Shown here one piece after another: positions 13,601-25,600 of a DNA stretch of 64,000 nt (the first letter of the stretch is position 1; every line of letters begins with the position of its first letter). Both the position numbers and the translations under genes were made by a program. The notes beneath the pieces were generated by a model. It saw only the letters and a list, made by a program, of their open reading frames with translations, did not search any database and was not told the origin of the DNA. The stretch covers positions 62,001 to 126,000 of the forward strand of contig JAZKJV010009778.1 in assembly GCA_037367405.1 (NCBI GenBank). Direction: 5' to 3'. The stretch is from Ottelia alismoides. Its lineage: Eukaryota > Streptophyta > Magnoliopsida > Alismatales > Hydrocharitaceae.

Positions 13601-16600
13601 AGAGGAGCCACGTGACAAGACTGGGATAAATGCCTCATGGGAGGCGGATGATGTGTATGCTCGTGTATGGCTATCTGGGACCGTTTCCACAGAGGTAGCT
13701 AATGATATACTGAGTCAGCCTACTGCAAAGGCTATGTGGGACATTCTTGCCGCTACTTACTCTCCGGCAAAGAATGAGTCTAAGATACTCCAACTCCAGC
13801 ATGATATATTCACATCGAAGCAGAATGGTCGTCCTCTTCCCACCCTCTATACTTCTCTGAGGGATATGTTCGAGAAGCTACATGGTTGCATACCTTTGAC
13901 TGCTACACCAGAGCAGCTCAAGGCATATAGAGACTCCGTGATGACTGGGGTATTTCTAGTAGCCCTGGATCCGGAATATGATGCAACTCGTGCCCAGATC
14001 CTCACTGATGCTACCATACCTCCGATGGAGGAGGCTTATCGAAGACTGAGCAGACTATCCATATCCTCTGGTAGTACCTTACAGCACCAAACATCTTCAG
14101 CTATGGCAGCCTCACGTGGTAGAGGCAACCATACAGTATATCGTGGTCGAGGAAGTTCCAACCTTGATAGAAGCGACGGTCGAGGTCGACCATGCACCTT
14201 CTGTCACAGGACAGGTCATTCTGAGGAAACCTGCTATTCTAAGCATGGGTTTCCTGCGTCAGCCAGGGTTGCAGAGCAGACACAACAGACTGAGAATTTA
14301 CCTGATCAGAGGTTTGATGAGCTTGTAGCACGACTGAGAGAGATTATGCCTGGCACATCCGGATCCACTAGCTCTCCTTCATGATCCTCAGAAGTGGTTG
14401 CATCAGCATCTACGTCAGGTACAATGTTTGCCTTTACTGCGTGTTACAGGGCAGACTTGTCAGAGTGGATCATGGATTCAGGTGCATCACATCATCTCTG
14501 TGGTGACAGAGGTTGGTTCAGTGTTTTTCATCCCGTCCAGTCTGGACAATCAGTTGTGATAGTAGATGGTACACATTCCCCCATCACTGGTCATGGGTAG
14601 ATGCAGTTGACTCCTACCTTGCGACTTCCCAATGTTCTCTATGCACCTGAATTTTCCATGAATTTATTATCAATTAGTCAAATCACCAAAGATTTACATT
14701 GTCGTGCCATATTTGATCCACCTGCTCTTGTGTTTCAGGATATACTGACGGGCAAAGTGATCGGAAGTGGCCATGAGCAAGGGGGCCTTTACAGACTTGT
14801 GCAGTCTCTGTATGTTGGTGTCTCATCCTCTTTACACACTGAGTTTGTTTCTCCATATATGTGGCATTTGCGATTTGCTCATCTTCCTCTGCAAAAGCTG
14901 GTTCATGTTCTTCCACAGATTTCTCCTCGTTCCACTTTCCAGTACGAGGCCTGCCAACTTGGGAAGCATTATCGGTCCTCTTTCCAGAGTCGTCAAGGTT
15001 CAAGTAGTCATAGTCAGTTTGAGTTGTTTCATTTCGATATTTGGGATCCTAATCGTGTCCTAGATCATCAGGGGCACAGATTTTATCTTGTTGTTGTTGA
15101 TGAGTTTTTTAGGTTATGTTGGGTTGTTCTTCTCAAGAACAAGTCTGATGATGGTCCTGTTATTCAGTCTTTTATTAATGAAGTAAAGAACATTTTCTCT
15201 GCTAGAATCAAGTACATACGTTCAGACAATGCTCTAGAATTCTGCAGTACTCAACTCTCTCAATTTCTTAAATCTCAGGGCATTGTGCATCAAACATCAT
15301 GTCCATATACCTCCCAACAGAATGGGGTGGCAGAAAGAAAATACCACCATCTGTTGGACGTTACCAGGACCCTCTTGATTCAGAGCCGTGCTCCTCATTC
15401 CTATTGGGGAGATGCGGTTGGAACTGCTTGTTACCTGGTGAATCATATGCCTTCTTCTACGTTAGAGAAAAAGGTCCCGTTCTTGATTGTGTTTCCCGAG
15501 AAGGATCTTTTCTCACTTATGCCTCGTGTCTTTAGATCGGTTGTGTTTGTTCATCAACTCTCTCTTGGTCTTGACAAGCTTTCTCTCAAGTCTGTCAAAT
15601 GTGTATTTGTTGGTATTCCAAAACCCAAAAGGGCTATCGTTGTTTTGACCCTGTTCAGTGAAGGTACTATATCAGTGCTGATATTACTTTCTTTGAGTCT
15701 ATTATGTATTTTTCTCCCATAGGTGATAGGCTTGCTCCGTCAGAGGATGGCGAAGATATTTATATGCCTCCTCCGTCATTACCATGTTCTCCTCTATCTC
15801 CACCACCACTACCACCGTTGCCACCACCACTACCACCACCACCACCACCACCGTCTCCTACTTTCTTTCCACAGGTCTACCAGCGAAGGCCTCAGGCTCA
15901 TGCGCCTCCTCCATCATCCAGCACGCCCGAGGTATGTCTTGATCATTTGAGTTCTTCTGATGGCACGGGTGACTTGCTTGCAAAGAATGAGGTTCAGAAT
16001 GCAGATGATACTTCTCCTACTCATGTTGATGATCTGGATATTCCTATTGCACTCCAGAGGCAGAAGCGTGCACGTACGATGAACCCCAAATATGGGGTGG
16101 ACTTTGGTTCTCATGTTTCCTTGGAGCGTCTGTCCAAGGAATTTCAGCACTTTGTTGTGAGCTTGTCAGCTATACAGATACCACGGTCGTATCAGGAGGC
16201 CTTGCAGAGCAGTCCGTGGCCTTTAGCCATGGAGGAAGAGATGGCAGCATTACAATCGCGAGATACATGGAGCGTTGTCCACCCTCCACCATGTGCGTCT
16301 GTTGTTGGTAGCAAATGGGTTTTTACTGTGAAGCAGCGTGCTGATGGTACAGTAGACCGATACAAGGCCAGATTGGTCGCTCGTGGGTTCACCCAAACGT
16401 ATGGGGTGGACTATCATGACACGTTCTCACTTGTGGCACATCATTCTACCTTACGGATTCTCATTTCCGTTGTTGTGGTGAGAGATTGGCCCCTTTTCCA
16501 GTTGGATGTCAAAAATACTTTCTTGTATGGTGATTTGCAGGAGGAGGTCTACATGCAGCAGCCACCTGGGTTTGTTGCTGACGGGGAGTACAGTATGGTA

Positions 16601-19600
16601 TGCCGTCTTCATAAGGCTATATATGGCCTTAAGCAGAGTCCGAGGGCTTGGTTTCAGAAGCTCTCAGAATTGATTGAACAGAAGGAGTTTGTCAGATCTA
16701 CTGCAAATCACTCTCTTTATAAAGAGAGACCAGCGAGGTATTGTGGTCATCTTAGTTTATGTTGATGACATTGTTATCACTGTAGTGATGCACAGGGAAT
16801 TCAGGTAGCAAAGGACTTCCTTGGACATCGGTTTGTTACCAAGGACTTGGGTATGCTTCTTTACTTCCTTGGACTGGAATTTGCACGGAATCAACAGGGT
16901 ATGGTTATGAAACAAATGAAGTATATTACTAATCTTCTATTTCAGACAGGAATGACAGGATGTAGACCAGCTACTACCCCAATGGATCCTAATGTGAAGC
17001 TTCATGATGATGGATCTGAGAAGGTGGACAAGAGACGCTACAGAGAACTGGTAGGGAAATTATTGTATGTCACTATCACCAGGCCTGATATATCTTTTGT
17101 TGTGAGTAAAGTAAGTCAGTTCATGGAGCAACCCAGGCAGGAGCACATGGATGTTGTATTCATGATTCTGAGATACTTGAAGTCATCTCCAGGTGCAGGT
17201 CTTTTGTTTAGGAGAGACACGTCTGTTACGGGGTGTGCAGATGCAGATTATGTCGGGTGTCCTAATGACAAGAAGTCTACTTCAGGCTTTATTGTTTTTG
17301 TTGGCAGCTCATTAGTCTCATGGAAGAGTAAGAAACAAAAAGTTGTTGCTCGATCCAGTGCAGAATCAGAATATAGAGCTATGGCCCAAGGAAATACTGA
17401 GATGATGTGGGTCAAATCTGTCCTAATCGATTTAACGATTGAAGTACCTCTTCCTATGCAACTCAAATGTGATAATCAGGCAGAGTTATTTATAGCTAAC
17501 AATCCAGCATTTCATGAAAGGACAAAGCACATCGAGGTAGACTGCCATTGCACTCGTGATTTGATCCAAAAAGGGCTTATCTCAACATCTTATGTTGCGT
17601 CAGGAGATCATATTGCCGATATGTTTACTAAAGCTCTGTCTAGAGGTCCTTTTCATCATTGTTGTTCCAAGCTGAGCATGATAGATATATATGCTCTAGC
17701 TTGAGGGGGAGTATTAAGATATTTGTGTTATGGGGTGCTTCCTATCATATGATTCCTTCTTTGTAATTTACCCATAGAGCTTTTCTCCTATATAAGAGAG
17801 CTCTAGGGTTTGATGTTTACATCTTTTTCGGTTCCCTTCAACAGAACCCAAAGGGTCACAGGGGGTTACGAAACCCGAAAGGTTACAAACATGTCAAACA
17901 TAAATGTAAATATAATAATTCTAACTCTCCCCCTCAAGTTGGAGCTGAGAAAGTTGCAGCCTGTAACAAAAAGAAAAAAATATACACCACATCTTCACAC
18001 GATGGATCATAAGAACATGTGCATGTTGCTGGTAGAAGACCTCGCTCGAGGACGGGTCTGCGGCTTTCAGGTCACAGGAACATATCTCTGCCATGCATGT
18101 AGAGTTGTTGCGATATCAGGTCACCGGAACGTATCTCTGTCGTGCCTGCAGGTCACCGGAACATATCTCTGTCGTGCCTGGAGAAGAATCGTTGTAGAAG
18201 AAATCCAGCGCGGAGTAGTAGTCGGGTTGTAAAAGAAGTATACCCCTGACGAAGAAGTCCATGCTCGGTGAAGACGGATGATCTGAGTAGTAGTCGTGAG
18301 TGTCGGTCTGCCAGTTGTGGAAGGGTAGCAAACGTCCTAAAGAATCATCTCTGACTCCTCCTTTCTCCCATACTTGATAGAATAAAGATTATGGAACATC
18401 AAGTTGAGAGAAACAAACATTTGGAAAAATAAGTCATGGTGAAGCAAGGGTTGTTGGAAGGGGGGTGCTCCAGGCGGTGCCGATGACGCAAGCGGTGTGG
18501 CTGGAACTGCTGGAGCCTCGAGCGGCACTTTAGGTTTCGCTGGAGGTGACAGCTAGTGTTGCTGGGGACTTAGACTGCCTTGCGCGAGACCATGGAATCC
18601 ACGAGCGTCGCAGGAGGTCTAGTCTTCTCTCCTTGTCGGCGGAGAGAGGGCTGGTGGTGGCGGCGGATTGAGGGTATTAAGCTTTGATCTAGGACCGTTG
18701 CTCTGATACCATGTTGAGAAGAGAGACAGATGAGATGTTTATTCCATAAAGCTAGGGTCTCTTATATAGAGAGAAAACCCTAGAGAGTACAAGGGTTACG
18801 GAACCCGAAGGGTCATGGGGGGTTACGAAACTTGAAGGATCACAGTGGATTATGGAATCCGAAGGGTCACAGAGTGTTGCAGAACCCAAAAGGTCGCGCG
18901 GGGTTACGAAACCCGAAGGTTACAAATAAATGTAAATATAATAATTCTAATACCAAACAAACGGAACAATTCTCTTTTCCATGAACATATTAACCATACT
19001 AAGAGACAAGTAGAAAGAGACAAATTACACTAATGCAACTCAAGGATATGGTTTGCAAGGATATGGTTTATGATTTTCAGTATTTACAAGATATCAGTTT
19101 CTGTATCCTGACCTGATTTTAAAAAGAACAAGGACATAATAACACTTATATCGATATCTATATCCGTCCGTTTGCATCTCTTCGAACAATACATAAGGAA
19201 TACTGTTAGACTAAAAAGTAAAGGCAATATCATGAAAGATGAATTCACCATGCAAATGGGTAAGCAGAAAAGCCAGCAGGCAAAGTTAGCAAAATAAAAC
19301 TGGAAGTGAACGAATGAAGTAGAATCTCCAATGAAGGATTTGGCCCATATAGGAACTATGTGAATAGAAATCATACCATCGACGAAATTCTCCTGTAGCA
19401 CCAATGGCCATGGACAAGCAGCAGGCGTTCAAGAAAACGAAACTGAGCGATTGCAATATCACTCGACATTACAGCCTGAAAAATTCAGAACAAATGTCAT
19501 ATGCAGAACCATTCTGTGGAAGTTGTGGACGAACATTTAGTTATGGGCCATTTAAAGAGTACTTTAACATAGCCTACAATCATTTAATACCTGCATTCCT

Positions 19601-22600
19601 TCAACTCCGCTGATACCTACTCCTATGTCAGCCTCCTGAAGCATACCCACATCATTAGCCCCATCACCAATTGCTAAAGTTGTCTTGCGCGTGCCACCTT
19701 TCACAAGTCGGGTAACCTGCATTATTTATTTATTTCCCATTTCACAAGACAGAAGAACAAACCACAACCAAAGAACATGGTTCTACAGATTCTAGCAGTA
19801 GTAACTTACAAGAGCTTTCTGCTTGGGTGACGAGCGGCAGCAAATGACTGAAGCACAACCAACTGCAAGGGCTAGGAACAAATTTTTAATATCATCTGCC
19901 AAAGCATATTGAAGGGATTTGCCATCAATTATGAGAGCAAATGCTTCTTTACTTGACGACAAGATTAGCGACTTCCCATCATTAATTTGTCTAGAAACAC
20001 TGTCCTTCGACACCTGATAATAGAGGTATTAAAGAGACTTCGGGCATAATGACATTTAATAAAAATCAGATAGGAAGCCCGAGGAATTATTATTTTCTAT
20101 CAATTTACTTTGTAGAAAATAACAAGCGGATCAATTATACGACATGTGATTTATGTGAAAATCCTCTCCTATGAGAAGGAGAAAACCACGAGAACAATGC
20201 CTTGCTAGCCTCTTTTGGAAAAACTAGGGGTTTCTCTTTGTTAGAAAACAAAGGAGGGATGTGTACAATGTATATAGAAACAAGAGCTAAATGGATCCAC
20301 ATACAAAATTCATTTAGATACATACAAACTTGCAAAAGTCGGTGGTCGGTTCGTTGGCTCACTGACAAGGATTAATAGATAGTCGGGCACCAATCAGATT
20401 TAATTGAATTTTAGTCAATTTTGTATTTTTTTAACTATTTAAAATACATAAATCATTATGCATACATAAATCATTAATATATTTACATAAATTTGCACAT
20501 TTCTGATACTAGCATAATGAAATAAAAGAAATAATCGAATTCAAATCAAATATTAAGCATATTAAATTAAGTTTGCTTTTGAAAGAAAACATAAAATAAA
20601 ATAAGTCCCTACCCACTCTCTCTCTCATTACATATGATTCATTTATTATTCTCCATTTTCGTGAACCCCATTGTTTCTTGTTAAGAATATGAAATGCGGA
20701 AGCGGAATCAATAAAACAAGAAAGATAAATATGAAGAACAAGGATTTAATGTGGAACCCTACTCCCTAAGGAGCGGGATGAAACAACGGGAGAAGCTCTC
20801 GAAGGGGCATATGCTTCATTGCTTTTTTTCAATGAGTACAGGGGGGGTGAGGCTCCTTATATAGCCTCGCAGACAATCCGGAGTCCCATCGCCCATCCAT
20901 GTGGGACTAAACATGAGTGGGGTAATTGGATCTTGGTGAGATCCAATTACTCACCTATTACATTCTCCAACACTCCCCCTCAAGCTGGAGCTAAGAAAGT
21001 TGCAGCTTGCAACAAAAAGAAAGTATACAACACATCTTCACACGATACATCATAAGAAGAACACAAGTCTGTTGTTGGTAGAAGACCTCGCACGAGGATG
21101 GGTCTGAGGCTTTCAGGTCATCGGAACGTATCTCTGCCATGGTTGTAGAGCCGTTGCGATATCAGGTCACCTGAACATATCTCTGTTGTGCCTGGAGAAG
21201 AATCGTTGCAGGAGAAGTCCAGCGCGGGAAACTGATCAAGTCGTAAAAGAAGAAGTATACGCCCTGACGAAGAATTTGATGCTCGGTAAAGACGGATGAT
21301 CAGTAGAAAGCTGGAGTGATGGTCTGTCAGTCGTGGGCGTGCAGATGTCCTGAAGAATATAGCTCTGACTCCCCTTTCTCCCATACTTGATAGAATAAGA
21401 GCATGGATCAAGTTGGGAGAAACATAACATAAACATGAAAAATTATTTTTTTTATGTTTTTTTTCGCACAATTCATTTCTTTTTTTTGTATTTTTCCCTT
21501 CTGACTTAGCTGTTCCCCTTTTTTTCAACTATTTCCTTTTTAAAAAAAACTACGTACGGCTTTTCTTTTGTACGCGCCTTTTTTTTCAAACCATTTTTTT
21601 GGAATACATGGCCCAAACAGGGCCCAAAACAAATAGCTCTTCATTTTTTAAAATTGATTGTGTACGTTTTTTTTTCTCAAATAGCCCTCCAAACGAAACT
21701 TTTTTTATAAAAGGGGGTGCCCGCTACCCTTACCTAGGGTTCCCAAGATGGGAAACCCCATCACGACTGCCCCTCCCCCCCACCCCCCGCTAGGGGTTTC
21801 CTGCCGTTGCTGCCTCCAGGAGGGAGGCGAAGGTGCTCACATGGAAGTGTACGAGGCTTCTGATGCTGGAGCTACTCGAAAGGGATCTGTTGCCTGAGAA
21901 GATTAGGCTTGGCCCTTGTTCTGGACCCTGCCGCCGATAGAGGAGCAACACCGAGCTTCCTGGACTCGCCGCTTGTTCCGGCGACGTCGCCTGGAAGAGC
22001 AGGAGATAGGGCGAGAGCGGCGGAGAGCAGGATTGCCAAGAGCTGGCGGCGGTGCTTCTTGTGGTTGGAGAGAAGGAGCGCACGCTTCTTGCATGCTCGG
22101 AGAAACGACGATGTCGCCTGGAGTTTGAGCACAAGGGGCTCCGCGCTGCTGTGGAGTCGCGTGAAGTACAGCTTGAAGGTTTGCTGATTTCGCCGTCAAG
22201 AGGGAGGCCACGAGGACGGGCGGCTGCTCCTGAGCCGCCGCTGGAGGAAGGCTTCAATCTCTGGCAGTTGCACGACAGGAAGTTTCTGAAGAATCGCGGG
22301 AGCAGTAAAGACGATTGCGAAGAAGTTCGGGCTGGAGGAGGGTCTTCCGTGCCTGGTAGTTACACGTCTGGGGATACAGAATATCTGAAGCTGATCGGAC
22401 TAGGGGTGCCTTGTTGAGGCTGATCGGATGAATGGCGGCGGGAAATTTCAGAGTTGTGAACTGGACAAGGGTTTTATGAACCGCAGACTATCATCATGCC
22501 AAATCGTGCAGGCCTGAATTTAGGGGTTCGACGAAACCCTAGATTTCTTGGAGTTGAATCAGAACAGAACACAAACTTGAATGGTGCAAGAACCGAATCA

Positions 22601-25600
22601 ACTTGATAATCGAAACTCGAACAAATAACTAACAAATATAAAAAACTCGAGACTCAAACCCGCTCTGATACCATGTTGAGAATATGAAATGCGAAGCGGA
22701 ATCAATAAAACAAGAAAGATAAACATGAAGGACAAGGATTTAACGTGGAACCCTACTCCCTAAGGAGCGGGATGAAACCACGGGAGAAGCCCTCAAAGGG
22801 GCATATGCTTCATTGCTTTTTCTCAATGAGTACAGAGGGTGTGAGGCTCCTTATATAGCCTCGCAGATAGTCCGGAGTCCCATCGCTCATCCATGTGGGA
22901 CTAAACATGAGTGGGGTAATTGGATCTTGGTGAGATCCAATTACCCACCTATTACATTCTCCAACCTAAAATTCAGTAAAGGATCTGGTATCCAAATCAG
23001 ACAAGTGACTACTCTATAGCTTAGTACTCGTCGAGATATTTCTAACGAGTCCAAGAACGTCAAAATACAAGTTCAAGAAATACAGATGTTTGAAGTTCGT
23101 GAGTCGGCATATGGATCAGGATACGAATTGGATCCGTTTAGGCTCAAGCCACTATAAATGACTAGGTGGTCTGATCAATGATCAAACCTCGCTAGAGACC
23201 CTCACTAGATCATCGCCGAATCACTAGAAACCTCGTTGGATTGTCAGAAAATTTTATTTGATTAGGGACTAGTGGTAGTCCCTAATGGATGCATGTGAGT
23301 AAAGAAGTTAGTCTAAAAGAGGTTGCGAAGAAAGTTGCGAATAGGTTATTGGAATATTGACACTTTGACTGACAAATCGATAGAGAATATAGATACGATA
23401 GAAAGAAGGAAGATTCAGATACTATGTCTCCAAGAGATAAAATGGATTGGAGAGAAAGCAATGGAGATTGAGAAGACGCTTTAAACGTTGGTATTCACTA
23501 GAATCCTCAATGGATTGTTGGAAAATTTTCTTTGATTAGGGACTAGTGGTAGTCCCTAATGGACGCATGCGAGTAAAGAAGTTAGTCCAAAAGAGGTTTC
23601 AAAGGAAGTTGTGAATAGGTTATTGGAATATTGGCACTTTGACTGACAAATCGATGGAGATTATAGATAGGATAGAAAGAAGATTCAGATAATATGTCTC
23701 CAAGAGATAAAATGGATTGGAGAGAAAGCAATAGAGATTGAGAAGGCATGCTTTAAACGTTGGTATGCAGGTAAAGATAAGGGCAGAAATTGTGTTGGAG
23801 TGGTTGTTCATAAGGATTTGAAGTATTGTTTGATTGAGGTACAAAGAATCAGGGATTGGATTATTTTGCTTAAATTGGTGCTCAAAGAAGAAATTCCGAA
23901 TACCATCTCAATTTATGCACCGTAAATTTGTTTAGATTAAAGGATTAAATAAACTTTTTAGGAGGATTTGGATAAGATTATGCAAGGAATCCCACAAAGA
24001 GAGATGGTTAGCCTAGATGGAGATCTTAATGAACATATGGGAAAGGATGCTTCAGGGTGTGCTAGTGTTCATGGAGGTCGTGGCTTCGGGGATAGAAATG
24101 AAGAGGGAAAAATCATTCTGGATTTTGTAACGGCTTATGATCTTTTCACAGCAAACACTCTCTTCAAGGAGAGGGAGGAGCATTTAATTACTTTTAAGAG
24201 TGACCCGACTAGAACACAGAAAGATTACTTTGCGTTGAGGAGAAGAGATCGGTTGTATTGCAAAGACTGCAAAGTAATCTCATGAGAGAGTTTAATAATC
24301 CAACATCTCTTGTTAGTCTTTCTTAAATACGATTTTTGTCAGAGGACATGTTAATCTCAAGGCTGAATTAGATCCTTGTGGAAGAGGCATGAGGAAATAG
24401 AATGAAATTGAGGAGTGTGAGGAAGTGCAATCACATAAAAATACTCTTTTTTGCAACTAGACTTACTGGTACTGCATAATCTCCTAACAAGTGCATTTCT
24501 GTTAGAATTCTGCTATTAGCCACTGCATACAAAGGCATAATTTTCTGAAATTCTTTGTTTTGACGAACCACGTAGTAATTATAGCCAAAATCAAACCTTT
24601 CCAATATAATTTATTTGTTTGGGATGTCTTATTCCTATCAAACGCCAAAACCAGAATGAAGAAAAGCCAACTGCCCTGTCAAGTGGGGGCACTTGAAGCC
24701 TTAGCAGTAATTATAGCATAATTTATTTTTGTGCTTTAAAGCTATGTCTAAGGAGGGCCAGAAAGATATATTCAGGTTAGCCAAAGCAAGAGAAAGAAAG
24801 GCCAAAGACCTTTGTTAAGTGAGATGCATTAAGGATGAGGAAGGTCACGTGCTTGTTACTTAGAATGATATAGAGACTAGATGGAAGCAATATTTCCATA
24901 AACTTTTTATTAGGAAGAAAATAAAGAGGTCACTTTAGGATATCTAGCTAGCTAGTGAAAGTTACTTCAATCACACAAGCTATATACAGATACAAAAGAA
25001 GTATAGACTTTGAAGGTTAAGAGACCTGGAAAGGTGTAGGACCTGATGACATCCCATAGAAGTATGGAGTTTTAGGTGAGCATAATTTGACTTAGCTTAG
25101 AAATGTATTCAATGTTATTTGGCGAAGCAAGAAAATGCTCGAAGATTGGAGGAGAATCACTATGGTGCCTATCATAAGAACAGAGGAGACATTCAAAATT
25201 GTTCAAATTACAGAGGTATAAAGTTGATGAGTCACACTATGAAAATTTGGAACGTGTGATCGAAAGAAGGTTGAGGCATGTTTCCAAAGTAAAAGAAAAC
25301 CAATTCGAATTCATGCCAGGTCGCTCAACTATTGAAGACATCCACTTGCTGAAGAGAATGGTGGAGATCTATAGAGCTAAAAGGAAGAACCTCCATATGA
25401 TTTTTATTGATTTGGAGAATGCTTATGATTATGTCCCACGGGAGATATTGTGAAGAGTTTTGGAGAAGAGACAAGTATATGTCCTATGCATTAACCTCAT
25501 AAAGGATATGTATGATAGGGCTTCATATTATCTAAGGATCTAGTATAGGAAGATTGATTATTTTGACATCAACATTGATTTGCATCAAGGTTCAGCTTTG

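Larger units (their letters stand above)
12841..17843 (+). mobile_element. Ty1/copia retrotransposon, Ale-like, about 5.0 kb, decayed
   Basis: A full-length element with short LTRs (12841-12984 and 17712-17843), a tRNA-Met primer site (12985-12996), gag, pol in copia order (protease, integrase, RT, RNase H) and a polypurine tract (GAGGGGGAG, 17703-17711). A perfect 5-bp target duplication GAACC flanks it (12836-12840 and 17844-17848). It inserted into the left LTR of element A, antisense to the flippase gene. Stops and frameshifts make pol inactive. The very short LTRs and gag type suggest the Ale/Retrofit lineage; that is inference. Confidence 0.95.
12667..18950 (-). mobile_element. Non-autonomous LTR retrotransposon A, split by a copia element
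   Basis: Two related LTRs, each starting TGTTGA and ending near ATAATTCTAA: 12667-17924 (interrupted at 12840/17849) and 18712-18950. On the minus strand the primer site TGGTATCAGAGC (18711-18700) abuts the LTR at 18712, and the polypurine tract CTTGAGGGGGAG lies at 17936-17925, so it reads leftward, with the host gene. The internal part is about 775 bp, with no gag or pol. The LTRs carry a minus-strand TATA (CTATATAAG) and roughly 25-bp tandem units with GGAACCCGAAGGGTCA. The internal 3' module, with three GGTCACCGGAAC-type units at 18070-18180, is shared with elements B and C. No simple 5-bp target duplication was found. Confidence 0.8.
11627..19376 (-). other. Intron 9 of the flippase gene (7750 bp, transposon-filled)
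   Basis: Donor ATG|GTATGA at 19377/19376, acceptor TTTCAG at 11627. It holds a tRNA-like SINE remnant (11755-11815), a small A-tailed retroposon (12277-12355), and a minus-strand non-autonomous LTR element (12667-18950) split by a copia element (12841-17843). 18951-19376 has no recognisable feature except a 15-bp repeat of the left flank. Confidence 0.9.

Noticed and set aside
21790..22417. Overlapping open frames on both strands in element B
   Set aside because: GC-rich block of a non-autonomous LTR element; no domain, no family resemblance, many competing frames.
20679..22970. Target duplication for element B
   Set aside because: The five bases on each side (TTTCT and CTAAA or TAAAA) do not match, so none is claimed.
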